Notes: generated by a model from the letters alone, not told the origin. 64,000 nt of DNA from CAIWHR01 sp963786625 (GCA_963786625.1 CAWAZS010000010.1:124001-188000); one strand, 5' to 3'. Counted from the stretch's first letter, positions 47,074-56,462 are shown. Numbers and translations are program-made.

Positions 47074-48027
47074 ATGACCCATCCCGCAGAGAACTCCAGC
47101 CTCGCGCTCAATATCAGCGCCGTCGAGCGCGAGGCCGGCCTGTCGAAGGACGTCCTGCGCATGTGGGAGCGCCGCTACGGCTTTCCGCGGCCCGCCCGCG
47201 ACGAGAACGGCGAGCGCATGTATTCGCTCGCGGAACTGGCGAAGCTCCGCGCGATCAAGCGCCTGATGGACGTCGGCCTGCGTCCGGGCAAGATCATTCA
47301 CCACTCGCTCGAGGATCTGAACGCTCTGGCCGATGGCCGGATCGCGCCGCGGCGCGAGCCGGCCGCCCCGGGGGTCGAGCGGGAGATCCTCGCGCTGCTC
47401 GCGGGCCACGATGCACCGGCGCTGCAGAATGCGCTGGCCAACCAGCTTATGCGCCAGGGAATCCAGCGCTTCGTCCTCGAGACGCTGACATCGTTGAATC
47501 ACGCGGTCGGGGATGCGTGGATGCGTGGCGAGCTCGCCGTATTCGAGGAGCACCTGTATTCCGAGCAGGTGCAGGCCGCGCTGCGGACCGCAATCAACGC
47601 GTTTCCGCGGCAGACCGGCGAACCGAAGGTGCTGCTGACGACGTTCCCCGGGGAACAGCACGGCATGGGACTGCTGATGGTCGAGGCGCTGCTGGTGCCG
47701 GAGGGCGCGCAGTGCATCTCGCTCGGCGTGCAGACGCCGATCGAGGACATCCGCCGCGCGGCTCTCGCGCACGAGGTGGATGTGGTCGCGCTGTCGTTTT
47801 CCGGGGCCTTTCCCGTGCGCCAGGCGGGCGACGGACTCGCAACGCTGCGCCGGCAGCTGCCGCCGAAGGTGGCGCTCTGGGCTGGCGGCGAGATGACGCG
47901 ACGGGTGCGCAAGTCGCTTCCGGGCGTGACGCTCGCGCCCGACCTCGCCGCCGCGATCGAAGCGCTGAAGGCGTGGCGAGCGCAAGCGGCGCCGAAACCG
48001 GCCATGGCGGGATCGCGCGCTGCTTGA
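47074..48027 (+). CDS. MerR-family regulator with B12-binding domain (CarH/LitR-like)
   Basis: A 317-residue regulator. The N-terminal MerR helix-turn-helix contains KDVLRMWERRYGFPRPARDENGER. The B12-binding helical bundle carries the photoreceptor-type W-x9-EH motif (Trp149, Glu159, His160). The Rossmann-like B12 domain has E-x-H-x-x-G (Glu194, His196, Gly199). In CarH/LitR this set binds adenosylcobalamin and senses light. No carotenoid or photolyase gene is adjacent, so the target here is unknown. DNA binding relieved by light is an inference from the motifs. Confidence 0.85.
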   Translation: MTHPAENSSLALNISAVEREAGLSKDVLRMWERRYGFPRPARDENGERMYSLAELAKLRAIKRLMDVGLRPGKIIHHSLEDLNALADGRIAPRREPAAPGVEREILALLAGHDAPALQNALANQLMRQGIQRFVLETLTSLNHAVGDAWMRGELAVFEEHLYSEQVQAALRTAINAFPRQTGEPKVLLTTFPGEQHGMGLLMVEALLVPEGAQCISLGVQTPIEDIRRAALAHEVDVVALSFSGAFPVRQAGDGLATLRRQLPPKVALWAGGEMTRRVRKSLPGVTLAPDLAAAIEALKAWRAQAAPKPAMAGSRAA

Positions 48028-48281
48028 CCGGGTGCGCGAGGCGCGGGCCCCGCTCGGCTCGGGCTCCGGCCGGGTATCCGCGACCTTGTCGCGAATCGAC
48101 AACGCAAAAAGTGTCGGGCTTTAACGACGTTTCGCGTCGAAGGGCAATTTTGTGGCCCGAATCCAACACGAAAATGCGTCGGCTCCGCCATTTTTTGTGC
48201 CGTTTTCACCAGCGCTCCTTGCGGCGGAACACTGGGAGAGCGCATCATTGCACCCAGGCAAGTGTTGAACAAAGGTGGGAT

Positions 48282-48869
48282 ATGGGCCGAACCGCCCAGC
48301 CCGGGTGCATTCTTCGTTTTATTGTGTTCCTGTCCTGCGCCATTGTGCCGCTCGTCGCGGAAGCGGCGGCGACCGCGCAGGGTGTCGCGCTCAGCGCGAG
48401 CGCGGGCTGCAGCAACGCCAATCTCGACCTCACGCTGACGACGAGCGGTGCGACCACCGAGTTGGGCCAGTGGACCAAGACGGGCGACAACTCCGTCTCG
48501 GTGTTCAAGACCCCGACGACGGCGCTGGCAAGTTTCGGCCCCGGCACCTTCCAGGGCTACAAGATCACCATCTCGCCGCAACAGCCGGCCAATACCCTGA
48601 TCGGCGCCTATGCCTACGTCGGTGACGACCCGCCCGCCCCGTCCAACACCGCAGAGTTCTTCGTCTATTACAACTGCTCCACGCGCGACGTGCTGTACTC
48701 CTGCTACGGTTCCTACGGAACCTGCCCGCAGACCGCGCAGCAGGCAGCCGACCTGATCGCGCCCAGGGTACCGACGCTCTCCGGCTGGGCGCTCATGCTC
48801 ACCGCGCTGCTCCTCGCGGGCGCCGGGGCGCGCACCCTGCGCAACGGAGCCCGCTCCCGCGCTCGCTGA
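48282..48869 (+). CDS. IPTL-CTERM sorted surface/exported protein
   Basis: A 195-residue exported protein. A signal peptide (about 12-32, ILRFIVFLSCAIVPLVAEAA) is followed by a beta-rich domain with few cysteines. The C-terminus has VPTLSGWALMLTALLLAGAGARTLRNGARSR, cut here into motif, helix and basic tail as VPTLSGWALM, TALLLAGAGA and RNGARSRAR. This is the IPTL-CTERM sorting signal. The body function is unknown. AAAGGTGGG precedes the ATG. The 254-bp upstream gap is AT-richer than average and includes a CGACGTTTCGCGTCG hairpin. Confidence 0.82.
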   Translation: MGRTAQPGCILRFIVFLSCAIVPLVAEAAATAQGVALSASAGCSNANLDLTLTTSGATTELGQWTKTGDNSVSVFKTPTTALASFGPGTFQGYKITISPQQPANTLIGAYAYVGDDPPAPSNTAEFFVYYNCSTRDVLYSCYGSYGTCPQTAQQAADLIAPRVPTLSGWALMLTALLLAGAGARTLRNGARSRAR

Positions 48870-48962
48870 GCCGGTGCCGCCCGCTCGCCGGGCGAGCCGG
48901 GTGGGACCCGGGCGCGTCCGATTCGAGAAATTGCCGAAGGCAGCGCGCTCGCGCCGCGCCCT

Positions 48963-49895
48963 ATGACGACTGCGATCGCGCTCTGGCTTTTGATCGGCGG
49001 GGGCCTCGCGTGCTACGCCGCATGGGCTGCGACGGCCATTGCCGCGGGCGCGAGTCCGTGGGCATACCTCGCGGGCGCGCCGCTTGCCTATGCGTCCGTG
49101 CTGCTCGCGATCACGGCCAGCTGGTTCGCGCTGGCGTGGGTCTTTCGCGCGCCGCGCCCGCCGGAGCTGCGGATCGGGTTCGCCGCAAGCGTGCGCCTCT
49201 TCCGGGACGAAGTCCGCGCGATAGGCCGCTCGGGTCCACGGATGGCCTTGTTTCGATGGCTGATGCGCGATCCGGCGCCTGCGCCCGCCAGGGCACCGGT
49301 GTTGCTGCTGCACGGCGTGCTGTGCAACGCCGGTGTGCTGTTACGGCCTGCGCGGCGAGCTGGTTGCCCGAGGTATCGGGCCGGTGTACACGCTATCGTA
49401 CGGGCCCCCGCTCGCGTCCGTCGAAGCGTTCGCGGACCAGGTCGCGGTCAAGGTCGATGCCATTCTCCGCGCCACGGGCGCGTCGCGCGTCGCGATCGTC
49501 GGCCATAGCATGGGCGGTGTCGTTGCCCGCGCCTATCTCCGCCGCTACGGCGGAACGAAGATCGCGTCCGTCGTGACGCTCGGCGCGCCGCATCACGGCA
49601 GCGTCCACGCCTGGCTCTTTCCGGGCGTCTGCCTGCGGCAGCTGCGGCCCGGCAATCCCTGGCTTGCCGGGCTCAACGAAAGCGAGGGTACGCCGAGCCC
49701 CGCGCGCATCGTCTCGCTGTGGTCGTGGCACGATTCGATGGTCGCGCCGCAGACCAGCTCGCGTCTCGCCGGGGCCGAGAACATCGAGCTCGTCGGCATC
49801 GGCCACAACGCGCTGCTCGGCGACCGGCGCGTGTACGGTCTCGTCGTGCCGAGCTCGCGCGCGTGGCGCGGGAGTTGGCGACCACCTACCAGTGA
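48963..49895 (+). CDS. Alpha/beta-hydrolase lipase/esterase, frameshifted twice
   Basis: An EstA-like lipase of about 310 residues. Two N-terminal transmembrane segments (about 3-27 and 34-61) are followed by the oxyanion region PVLLLHGVLCNAG, the nucleophile elbow GHSMGGVVAR (GxSxG) and TLGAPHHGS. Asp is probable in SWHDSMV and His in GIGHNALL. One extra base near 49341 and one missing base near 49848 break the frame; the corrected end reads ELARVARELATTYQ with TGA at 49893-49895. It probably cleaves storage or membrane lipids at the inner membrane. Its 3' end overlaps the convergent reductase gene by 10 bp. Confidence 0.85.
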
Positions 49896-51871
49896 ATCCC
49901 CTGGGTGATCTGGGCGAAGGCCATCTGCTCGGGGGTGAGCGGCTGCGGCTCGCCGCCCTTCTTGCCCAGCGCGGCCGACGAGTCCGGGAACATGTTGAAC
50001 GCGGTGTTGAGCATCACCTGCGTGAGCTTCGGAGCGGCTGCGTGGCAGATCGCGCCGAAGATGCCGAGGCGCGAGGCGATGCGCACGGGCCGGTGGAGGA
50101 TCGCATTCACGACCAGGTCGGCGGCTTCCTCGGGCGACAGCGTCGGCACGCTCTCGTAGATCTTCGTCGGCGCGATCATCGGCGTGCGCACGAGCGGCAT
50201 GTTGATCGTGGTGAAATGGATCCCCTTGTCGACGAACTCGGACGCGGCGCACGCCGAGAAGGAGTCCAGCGCCGCCTTCGAGGCCACGTAGGCGGAGAAC
50301 CGCGGCGCGTTGGTGAGCACGCCGATCGACGAGATGTTGATGACGTGGCCGCGCTTCCTCTCGATCATCTTCGGCAGGAAGCCCATGATCAGCCGCAGCG
50401 CGCCGAAGTAGTTGAGCTGCATCGTGCGCTCGAAATCGTGGAAGCGGTCGAACGAGTTGAGCACCCCGCGGCGGATCGAGCGCCCCGCGTTGTTGATCAG
50501 ATAGTCGCAGGCGCCGTGCTCCTTCAGCACGCGTTGCACGAGCGCGTCGCACGAGGCGAGATCCGAGACGTCGGCAGCGTAGATCCACGCCCGGCCGCCC
50601 AGCCGGTCGATCTCGGCCTTGGTCTCGACGAGCTTCTCCTCGCCGCGCGCGACGAGGATCACCTTCGCCCCCGCGTCGGCCAGTTTCAGCGCCGTCGCCT
50701 TGCCGATCCCGGACGACGACCCCGTGACGACGACGACCTTGTCCTTGACGCGGCCCGACAACGAGCGGTCGACGAAGAGGTCGGGGTCGAGATTGCGCTC
50801 CCAGTAGTCCCACAGCTTCGCCGCGTAGGATTCGAGCGACGGCACCGCGATGCCCGACCCCTTCAGCGCCTTCGCCGCCTCGCGATTGTCGTAGCGCGTC
50901 GGCCAGTTGACGAACTGGAAGACGTCGCGCGGGATGCCAAGATCGGTAAGGACGACCCTGATCGCGCGCTTGACCGGCGCGAGCGACCCGAGGCCGTAGA
51001 GGATCGGCGCGGGAATGAATCCGAACATCTTCGCGTTGACGCGCATCGTCATCTGCGGCGCGTGGCCGGCGTTGGCGAAGATATTGAGCACCTCCCCGAT
51101 CCGGTGCGGCTCGGGGTCGGTCAGGTGAAAGCACTTGCCGTTCAGCCCCTTCTTGTGCGCGAGGTAGTCGAGCGCATCGGCGACGAAGTCCACCGGGACG
51201 ATATTGATCCGCCCCCCCTCGATGCCGATCATCGGCATCCAGGGCGGCAGCATGCGGCGCATCTTCTGCAGCGTCTTGAAGAAGTAGTACGGCCCGTCGA
51301 TCTTGTCGATCTCGCCGGTCTTCGAGTGGCCGACGACGAAGCCCGGCCGGTAGATACGGAACGGACGCTTGCACTCGCGGCGCACGACGCCCTCGGAATC
51401 GTGCTTGGTCTTGAAGTAGGGATGATCGAGCTCCTCGGCTTCCTCGAACATGTCCTCGCGGAACGTGCCTTCGTACAACCCCGCCGCCGCGATCGAGCTC
51501 ACATGGTGGAAGCAGCCCGCCTGCACGGCCTCGGCGAAACGCACCGCGTTCCGGGTGCCCTCGACATTGGCCAGCTCCTGGGCTTCCGCACTCGCCGCGA
51601 GGTCGTAGACCGCGGCGAGATGGAAGAAGTGGTCGACCTTGCCCTTCAGCCGGGCAGCGTCGGCTGCGGCCACCCCGAGGCCCGGCTTCGCGAGATCGCC
51701 GATGACGCCGACCACCTGCTTGGCGTCCGCGCCCCATTGCGCGCGGGCCGCCGCGAGCTTCTTCTCGGAACCCTTGCGCACGAGCACGTAGACGGGCCCG
51801 CCGCGCTTCAAGAGATTCTGGACGAGATACCGACCGATGAAGCCGGTCGCACCGGTGACGAAATAGGCCAT
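49886..51871 (-). CDS. Fatty acyl-CoA reductase (alcohol-forming), two-domain SDR
   Basis: A 661-residue protein of the Marinobacter FAR (Maqu_2220) type, which reduces fatty acyl-CoA to fatty alcohol with NADPH in two steps. The N-terminal extended SDR has GxxGxxG at residues 7-13 (TGATGFIG), HHVSSIAAAGLYEG and the Tyr-x3-Lys site YFKTK. A middle NAD-binding-4 part has GRINIVPVDFVADAL. A second, classical SDR starts near residue 379 (VVVTGSSSGIGKATAL) with NNAGRSIRRGVL and YVASK. Both length and order match the Marinobacter enzyme. A strong AAGGAG precedes the ATG. With the wax ester synthase 1.6 kb away it completes a wax-ester pathway. Confidence 0.9.
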   Translation of the reverse strand: MAYFVTGATGFIGRYLVQNLLKRGGPVYVLVRKGSEKKLAAARAQWGADAKQVVGVIGDLAKPGLGVAAADAARLKGKVDHFFHLAAVYDLAASAEAQELANVEGTRNAVRFAEAVQAGCFHHVSSIAAAGLYEGTFREDMFEEAEELDHPYFKTKHDSEGVVRRECKRPFRIYRPGFVVGHSKTGEIDKIDGPYYFFKTLQKMRRMLPPWMPMIGIEGGRINIVPVDFVADALDYLAHKKGLNGKCFHLTDPEPHRIGEVLNIFANAGHAPQMTMRVNAKMFGFIPAPILYGLGSLAPVKRAIRVVLTDLGIPRDVFQFVNWPTRYDNREAAKALKGSGIAVPSLESYAAKLWDYWERNLDPDLFVDRSLSGRVKDKVVVVTGSSSGIGKATALKLADAGAKVILVARGEEKLVETKAEIDRLGGRAWIYAADVSDLASCDALVQRVLKEHGACDYLINNAGRSIRRGVLNSFDRFHDFERTMQLNYFGALRLIMGFLPKMIERKRGHVINISSIGVLTNAPRFSAYVASKAALDSFSACAASEFVDKGIHFTTINMPLVRTPMIAPTKIYESVPTLSPEEAADLVVNAILHRPVRIASRLGIFGAICHAAAPKLTQVMLNTAFNMFPDSSAALGKKGGEPQPLTPEQMAFAQITQGIHW

Positions 51872-52041
51872 CTGGAGTCTCCTTCCGGCAGGGGCCGGGG
51901 CGTGCCCGCGCGGGGCGGATCCGGGATCGCTGAACTCCCCGGCGGCGGCGCCGGGCAGGGCAGCGGGCGATTGTAACTCGCCGCATCGGGGCGGGAGCGC
52001 GGGGCGGCGCCATGGCCCGCCCTTCTTCCCCGCCGGCGACG

Positions 52042-52059
52042 TTTAGTATGTTTGCTCTA
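52042..52059 (+). promoter_or_regulatory. Shared phasin-upstream motif, copy 1
   Basis: TTTAGTATGTTTGCTCTA lies 82 bp before the first phasin gene. It matches the motif before the second phasin (58400-58419, minus strand) at 17 of 18 positions, in the same orientation and at a similar distance. A -10-like TAAAAT (52071-52076) follows, and GTACATTG occurs downstream of both copies. It is probably an operator or activator site. Confidence 0.65.
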
Positions 52060-52140
52060 GCTCGGCGGGCCTAAAATGTACATTGGAAAGCAATTGGCGG
52101 CGGCAGACGGTCGTCTGCCGGGACTAAAGGAGACCACGGG

Positions 52141-52674
52141 ATGTTGAAGAAGGCGAAGGCAAGGCTCGAGGCCAACGAGGCCGAGGCGACGAAGGACCTG
52201 GCGCAGGTCGTGCTCAACTCGTCGCACCAGATCTGGCTGGCCGGGCTCGGCGCGTTCTCCCGGGCTCAGCAGGAGGGCACGAAGGTGTTCGAGACGCTCG
52301 TCAGGCAGGGCGAGCAGTTCCAGGACAAGACGAAGAAGGTTGCGACGGAGACGGCCGCGGCCGCGCGTGGCGCCGCGACCGCGAAGGCGAAGGAGATGCA
52401 GCAGATGGCGGGCGGGACGTGGGACAAGCTGGAGCAGGTATTCGAGGATCGCGTCGCGCGCGCCCTCGCGAAGCTGGGCGTCTATACGCAGAACGACGTG
52501 CAACGCCTCGCGAAGCGGGTCGACGAGCTCGCCGAAGCCGTCAACAAGCTGGTGAAGGCGCCGGAGAAGCGCACGTCGCGGCCGGCGAAGGCGGCGGCGA
52601 GAAGGACGCGCGCAGCGAAGGGCGCCACGAAGGCAGCCCGGCGGGCCAAGCCGGCGGTAAAGCCCGGCGCCTGA
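52141..52674 (+). CDS. Phasin (PhaI/PhaF-like granule protein)
   Basis: A 177-residue granule-coat protein. The phasin domain is residues 1-130 (NSSHQIWLAGLGAFSRAQQEG, then FETLVRQGEQFQDKTKKVA) and includes DVQRLAKRVDELAEAVNKL, a leucine-zipper-like stretch. The last 45 residues are a lysine/alanine-rich, histone H1-like tail that may bind DNA or granules. It would coat PHA granules or other lipid droplets. AAAGGAG precedes the ATG. Confidence 0.9.
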   Translation: MLKKAKARLEANEAEATKDLAQVVLNSSHQIWLAGLGAFSRAQQEGTKVFETLVRQGEQFQDKTKKVATETAAAARGAATAKAKEMQQMAGGTWDKLEQVFEDRVARALAKLGVYTQNDVQRLAKRVDELAEAVNKLVKAPEKRTSRPAKAAARRTRAAKGATKAARRAKPAVKPGA

Positions 52675-53083
52675 GCGGGTGGGCCCCGGCGCGCGGGAAC
52701 AGCGTCCGCGCCGGCTCGGCCTCTTTGCACGGCTGGCGTGAGGCGGGAGGTCGCGTGTCGGCCTCGTGCGCCCTCGGCCTCCTTGTGCCGTCGTCGCCAC
52801 GCGTGGCTCTACGCGTCGGCCTCGGGCGGCGATTCGCCAAGGCTCCGATCCCCACGCACTGCGTGCGCGGGGCCCCTCGTCGCCGCTCACGCCGCCACTC
52901 GCCTGGGTCGCATCCCCGCTGCGCGGGGCCCCTGCTCCCTGGCTCGCGTCGCCTCGGCCTCCCTGTGCGCGCAGACTGGCGTCGGTACGATGCGCACTGC
53001 TCTCTTGCGTGTCGGCCTCGTGCGCGCGACTCGCCTGGGTCGCATCCCCGCTGCGCGGGGCCCCTGCTCCCTGGCTCGCGTCG
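52675..53083. repeat. Repeat-rich gap with identical 56-bp direct repeats
   Basis: The 409-bp gap contains a 56-bp sequence, ACTCGCCTGGGTCGCATCCC and onward, present twice without mismatch at 52897-52952 and 53029-53084, 132 bp apart. Shorter runs such as GTGTCGGCCTCGTGCG also recur. The last base of copy 2 is part of the acyl-CoA-binding protein stop codon. The reading frames here are low in complexity, and I see no gene. Confidence 0.75.
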
Positions 53084-53359
53084 CTAGTCGCGGTTCAGCT
53101 TCTCGACCTGCTTGACGTAGTTCTGCATCGCGTCGTCCTTGCTCATCCCCTTGAGCTTGGACCACGCGTCGTGCTTGGCGCCGCCGACAAAATCGAAGCC
53201 CCCCGGGCGTTCGCCCTTCGCGTCGCCTTCGGTCGCCTGCTTGTAATACGAATAGAGCTTCAGCAGCGTCGCGTTGTCGGGCTTCTTCTTCGTCTGCTTG
53301 GCAGCCGCGGCGGCAGCCTCGAACTTCGCCTTGAGGTCGTCCTTCTTCGGGGCAGCCAT
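53084..53359 (-). CDS. Acyl-CoA-binding protein
   Basis: A 91-residue four-helix acyl-CoA-binding protein. Diagnostic parts are LLKLYSYYKQATEGDAKGERPGG and KHDAWSKLKGMSKDDAMQNYVKQVEKL. It would carry acyl-CoA in the cytoplasm, supplying the neighbouring reductase and wax ester synthase. I start it at an ATG with GGAGG 8 bp upstream; an extension to 53380 has no support. Such proteins are common in eukaryotes but patchy in bacteria. Confidence 0.92.
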   Translation of the reverse strand: MAAPKKDDLKAKFEAAAAAAKQTKKKPDNATLLKLYSYYKQATEGDAKGERPGGFDFVGGAKHDAWSKLKGMSKDDAMQNYVKQVEKLNRD

Positions 53360-53508
53360 CGTCGCTTCCTCCATTCGCACCGGTTTTCCCCCGCTGTGGG
53401 GTTTGTGCTACTTTAGCGCGAAGCGGAAAGCGCGCGCAATTCGCCAGTCCGTTGGCGCTCCAATCCGCCGGGTCACCAGCCTCTCCCCCGGATCTCCGAC
53501 CGTTCCGC

Positions 53509-54969
53509 ATGTCCCGCTCAAGGCGCGAGAAGATTTCGCCGGTCGACACCGCGTGGCTGCGGATGGACCGCCCGAGCAACCTGATGATGATCTGCGGCGT
53601 GCTGCTCTTCCGCGAGCGCGTCGCGTTCGAGCGATTGCGCGCGGTCGTCGGCGAGCGCTGGCTGCGGTTCAAGCGCTTCCACCAGCGGCCGGTGCAGGAG
53701 CTCGGCGTGGCGTCCTGGGAGACCACCGCCGACTTCGACATCGACGACCACGTCGTGCAGGCTGCATTGCCCGGCCGGGCGGGAAAGCGGGAGCTGCAGG
53801 CGCTCGTGAGCCGGCTCGCGTGCACGCCGCTCGATCCGTCGCGTCCGCTGTGGCAATACCACTTCGTCGAGAATTACCGCGGCGGCAGCGCGCTGGTTGC
53901 GCGCGTCCACCACTGCTACGCCGACGGCATCGCGCTGGTGCAGGTGCTGTTGTCGATGACCGACTCGGGTCCGGACGGCCCGCCGGCAATGCCGGCCCCG
54001 CCGACGCCAAAGGCGCGGCGTGATGCGGACGACCCGCTGTCCGAACTGAGCGGGCCGATCTCCGGCGTCATGAAGATGGCGCTCAAGTTCGGCTCGACGC
54101 TGATCGAGAAGGGCGCCGAGGTATGGCTCGAGCCGGGGAAGGCGGTCGAGCTCGCCGAGCAGGGCGGCGCCCTGACGGCGGAGATCGCCAAGCTCGCGCT
54201 GATGGGCGAGGACTCCCGGACCCGCTTCAAGGGCGAGCCGGGCATCGGCAAGCGCGTCGCCTGGGCGGAACCCATACTGCTCGACGAGGTGAAGGCGGTG
54301 GGCAAGGCGCTCGGAGCATCGGTCAACGACGTGCTGCTCTCCTGCGTCGCGGGCGCGCTGCGCGGGTACCTCGGCGATAAGGGCGACGCCACCGAGGGCG
54401 TGATGATCCGGGCGCTGGTGCCCGTCAACCTGCGTCCTCCCGATAGGGCCTATCGGCTCGGCAACCGCTTCGGCGTCGTCTTCCTCGACCTGCCGATCGG
54501 CATCGAGAATCCGATCGAGCGGCTCTACGCGGTGCGCGCGAACATGGGGACGCTCAAGGGCAGTCTGCAGCCGGTCCTGACACTCGGACTGCTCGCCGCG
54601 GCGGGCGCGGGACCGAAGCTGCTGCAGGACCAGCTGGTCACGGTGCTTGCGCGCAACGCGACCGCGGTCATGACCAACGTGCCGGGGCCGCAGCAACCGC
54701 TCTACATGGCGGGCGCCAGGATCGAGCGCTTCATGTTCTGGGTGCCGCAGTCCGGGGACATCGGAATGGGCGTGTCGATCCTGTCGTACAACGGCGAGGT
54801 GCAGTTCGGACTGATCACCGACCGCAGGCTGTGCCCCGATCCCGAGCACGTCATCTCGCGGTTCCGCCCGGAGTTCGAAAAACTCGTGCTGACGACGCTG
54901 CTCTCGCCGTGGCCCCGGCCGGGCGATCTCGATCCGGCCGTCGCCGCGATGGCGGTGCGCGCGGCCTAG
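53509..54969 (+). CDS. Wax ester synthase/acyl-CoA:diacylglycerol acyltransferase
   Basis: A 486-residue WS/DGAT enzyme that joins acyl-CoA to a fatty alcohol or to diacylglycerol. It opens with ISPVDTAWLRMDRPSNLMM. The catalytic motif HHxxxDG is HHCYADG, His134 to Gly140. Later family blocks are VNDVLLSCVAGALRGYL, VPVNLRPPDRAYRLGNRFG and MTNVPGPQQPLYMAGARIE. I start it at the ATG at 53509, matching the family N-terminus. It is divergent from the acyl-CoA-binding gene. With the reductase it makes wax esters; triacylglycerol synthesis is also possible. Confidence 0.94.
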   Translation: MSRSRREKISPVDTAWLRMDRPSNLMMICGVLLFRERVAFERLRAVVGERWLRFKRFHQRPVQELGVASWETTADFDIDDHVVQAALPGRAGKRELQALVSRLACTPLDPSRPLWQYHFVENYRGGSALVARVHHCYADGIALVQVLLSMTDSGPDGPPAMPAPPTPKARRDADDPLSELSGPISGVMKMALKFGSTLIEKGAEVWLEPGKAVELAEQGGALTAEIAKLALMGEDSRTRFKGEPGIGKRVAWAEPILLDEVKAVGKALGASVNDVLLSCVAGALRGYLGDKGDATEGVMIRALVPVNLRPPDRAYRLGNRFGVVFLDLPIGIENPIERLYAVRANMGTLKGSLQPVLTLGLLAAAGAGPKLLQDQLVTVLARNATAVMTNVPGPQQPLYMAGARIERFMFWVPQSGDIGMGVSILSYNGEVQFGLITDRRLCPDPEHVISRFRPEFEKLVLTTLLSPWPRPGDLDPAVAAMAVRAA

Positions 54970-55025
54970 CCCTGCGGGCGCAGTGCCCGCGCCGCTCGCG
55001 CGAATGCAGCGTTAACGGGCCCTAG

Positions 55026-55802
55026 TCAGTCGAGCTCGGAGCGGGCGAGCTCGACGTCGAGGCGCTCCATCGCATCCGCGGGCTTGCACGCCGCGGCTTC
55101 CTGGTAGAGCCGCTCGGCGTCGGCCATGCGCGCCTTCCCGAACAGCATGATGAGCCCGTTCGCGTACTCGACGCGGGCGATGGCCGAATCGGGATTGAGC
55201 TTCAGCGCCTTCTGGTAGTGCTCGAGGGCCGAGTCCTTCTTCGCGCCATAGGTCATGCCGCCGACGAGAGCGCCGACCTTGTCGATGATTTCCGCCTGGT
55301 ACGACGCGTACGCGATGTGCGCGTCCGCGTGCTTCGGCTCGAGCTTGAGCGCGGTGGCGAGAGCGTCTTTGATCTTGCCGCCGTAGCCCTGCGCCAGCGC
55401 CTTGGCGATCGAGATGCCCTGGCTGTAGCGGCCCAGCGCGTACGCGTAGAGATAATGCGCGTTGGCGTCCTTCGGCGCCTCCGCTCGCCGCGCGTCGGCC
55501 CATTCGGCGGCATCGTGCAGCAGCGCGAGCTTCGCCTTCTCCGATTTTTCGAGGTAATTCGCGTAGATCATCTGCGCCTTCACTGCCGCATTGATGCCCG
55601 CGCCACCTGCCTTGCGCCCGGCCTCGACCGCGGCTGCGAATGCGCCGGCGTGGTAATGCCGCCACGCATCGAGCACGGCGGCGTCCTTGGGCAGGGCCTC
55701 GCAGTCTCCCCGATGCAACCGCGCCCAGGCTTTCCTGACCCCGGGGGCGTCGTACGCGTACGCCTTGTCGGGATGCGGAAACGCGGCCCATTTTTTCGTC
55801 AT
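55026..55802 (-). CDS. TPR-like helical protein, unknown function
   Basis: A 258-residue protein made of helical repeats. Recognisable TPR-like units are KDALATALKLEPKHADAHIAY and DSALEHYQKALKLNPDSAIAR. There is no signal peptide or membrane segment. It ends 56 bp from the wax ester synthase stop, on the opposite strand, and lies 12 bp downstream of the TetR gene, so those two are probably co-transcribed. A granule or assembly role is only a guess from position. Confidence 0.75.
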   Translation of the reverse strand: MTKKWAAFPHPDKAYAYDAPGVRKAWARLHRGDCEALPKDAAVLDAWRHYHAGAFAAAVEAGRKAGGAGINAAVKAQMIYANYLEKSEKAKLALLHDAAEWADARRAEAPKDANAHYLYAYALGRYSQGISIAKALAQGYGGKIKDALATALKLEPKHADAHIAYASYQAEIIDKVGALVGGMTYGAKKDSALEHYQKALKLNPDSAIARVEYANGLIMLFGKARMADAERLYQEAAACKPADAMERLDVELARSELD

Positions 55803-55814
55803 GCGATCACTCCG

Positions 55815-56462
55815 TCAGAGATAGTCCGCGGATAGCCGGTCGAGATGCGCGCGGGCATCGGGGGCGAGATAGGGCGCGAACAGCGCAAGCACCTGGTACG
55901 CGGCGCGCCCGGCGTCGACCTCCGACGCGTCATCGGGCGCTCCCCGCCGGATCCGGTCGTAGGACGACCAGTACGTCGCGACGAGCAGGGCGTTCTCGGC
56001 CAGCGCCTCGATCTCGCGGTCCGATGCGCGCACCGTCCCGGCGTCCACCATGCCGCGACACAACTCTATCACGGTTGCAGCGCCCTTCCGGAGCAGCGCG
56101 CCGACGCGCTTCCCGAGCTTGCGATTGCTGGACGCGAGCTCGCCCAGGTCGCGATAGAGGAACCGGTACCCCCACATCCGCTCCAGCAGCAGATGCAGCC
56201 AGAGCCAGAGATCGTCGACCTCGACGTGCCGGCCGCCCGGGCTGACGTAGAGCGGCAGCACGCCGGCCGCGTGCGCTTCGTACAGCTCGAGGACGATCTC
56301 GTCCTTGTTGCGGAAGTGATAGTAGAGGTTGCCCGGACTGATGTTCATCTCGTCGGCGATGTTCGCAGTCGTGACCTGCGGTGCGCCGAAGCGGTTGAAC
56401 AGCGCGAGGCTGGTCTCGAGTATCCGCTCCCGGGTGCGGCGGGGACGCTTCTTTTCCGGCAT
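55815..56462 (-). CDS. TetR/AcrR-family repressor
   Basis: A 215-residue regulator. The N-terminal DNA-binding domain has RRTRERILETSLALFNRFGA, TTANIADEMNISPGNLYYHF and RNKDEI. The ligand domain includes WGYRFLYRDLGELASSNRKLG. It probably controls the storage-lipid genes around it, and an acyl-CoA or related lipid is a reasonable ligand guess. I start it at the ATG at 56462; longer frames overlap the patatin gene. Confidence 0.88.
   Translation of the reverse strand: MPEKKRPRRTRERILETSLALFNRFGAPQVTTANIADEMNISPGNLYYHFRNKDEIVLELYEAHAAGVLPLYVSPGGRHVEVDDLWLWLHLLLERMWGYRFLYRDLGELASSNRKLGKRVGALLRKGAATVIELCRGMVDAGTVRASDREIEALAENALLVATYWSSYDRIRRGAPDDASEVDAGRAAYQVLALFAPYLAPDARAHLDRLSADYL

Noticed and set aside
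49886..51871. Ordinary short-chain dehydrogenase call for the 661-residue gene
   Set aside because: The double SDR order, length and blocks fit the alcohol-forming fatty acyl-CoA reductase type much better.
53396..53415. GTTTGTGCTACTTTAG as a third copy of the phasin-upstream motif
   Set aside because: It shares GTTTG and CTA but the spacing differs and the TTTAG end is not in register; also seen before the HIT gene as GTTTGTGCTATAAAG, so it looks like a promoter element.
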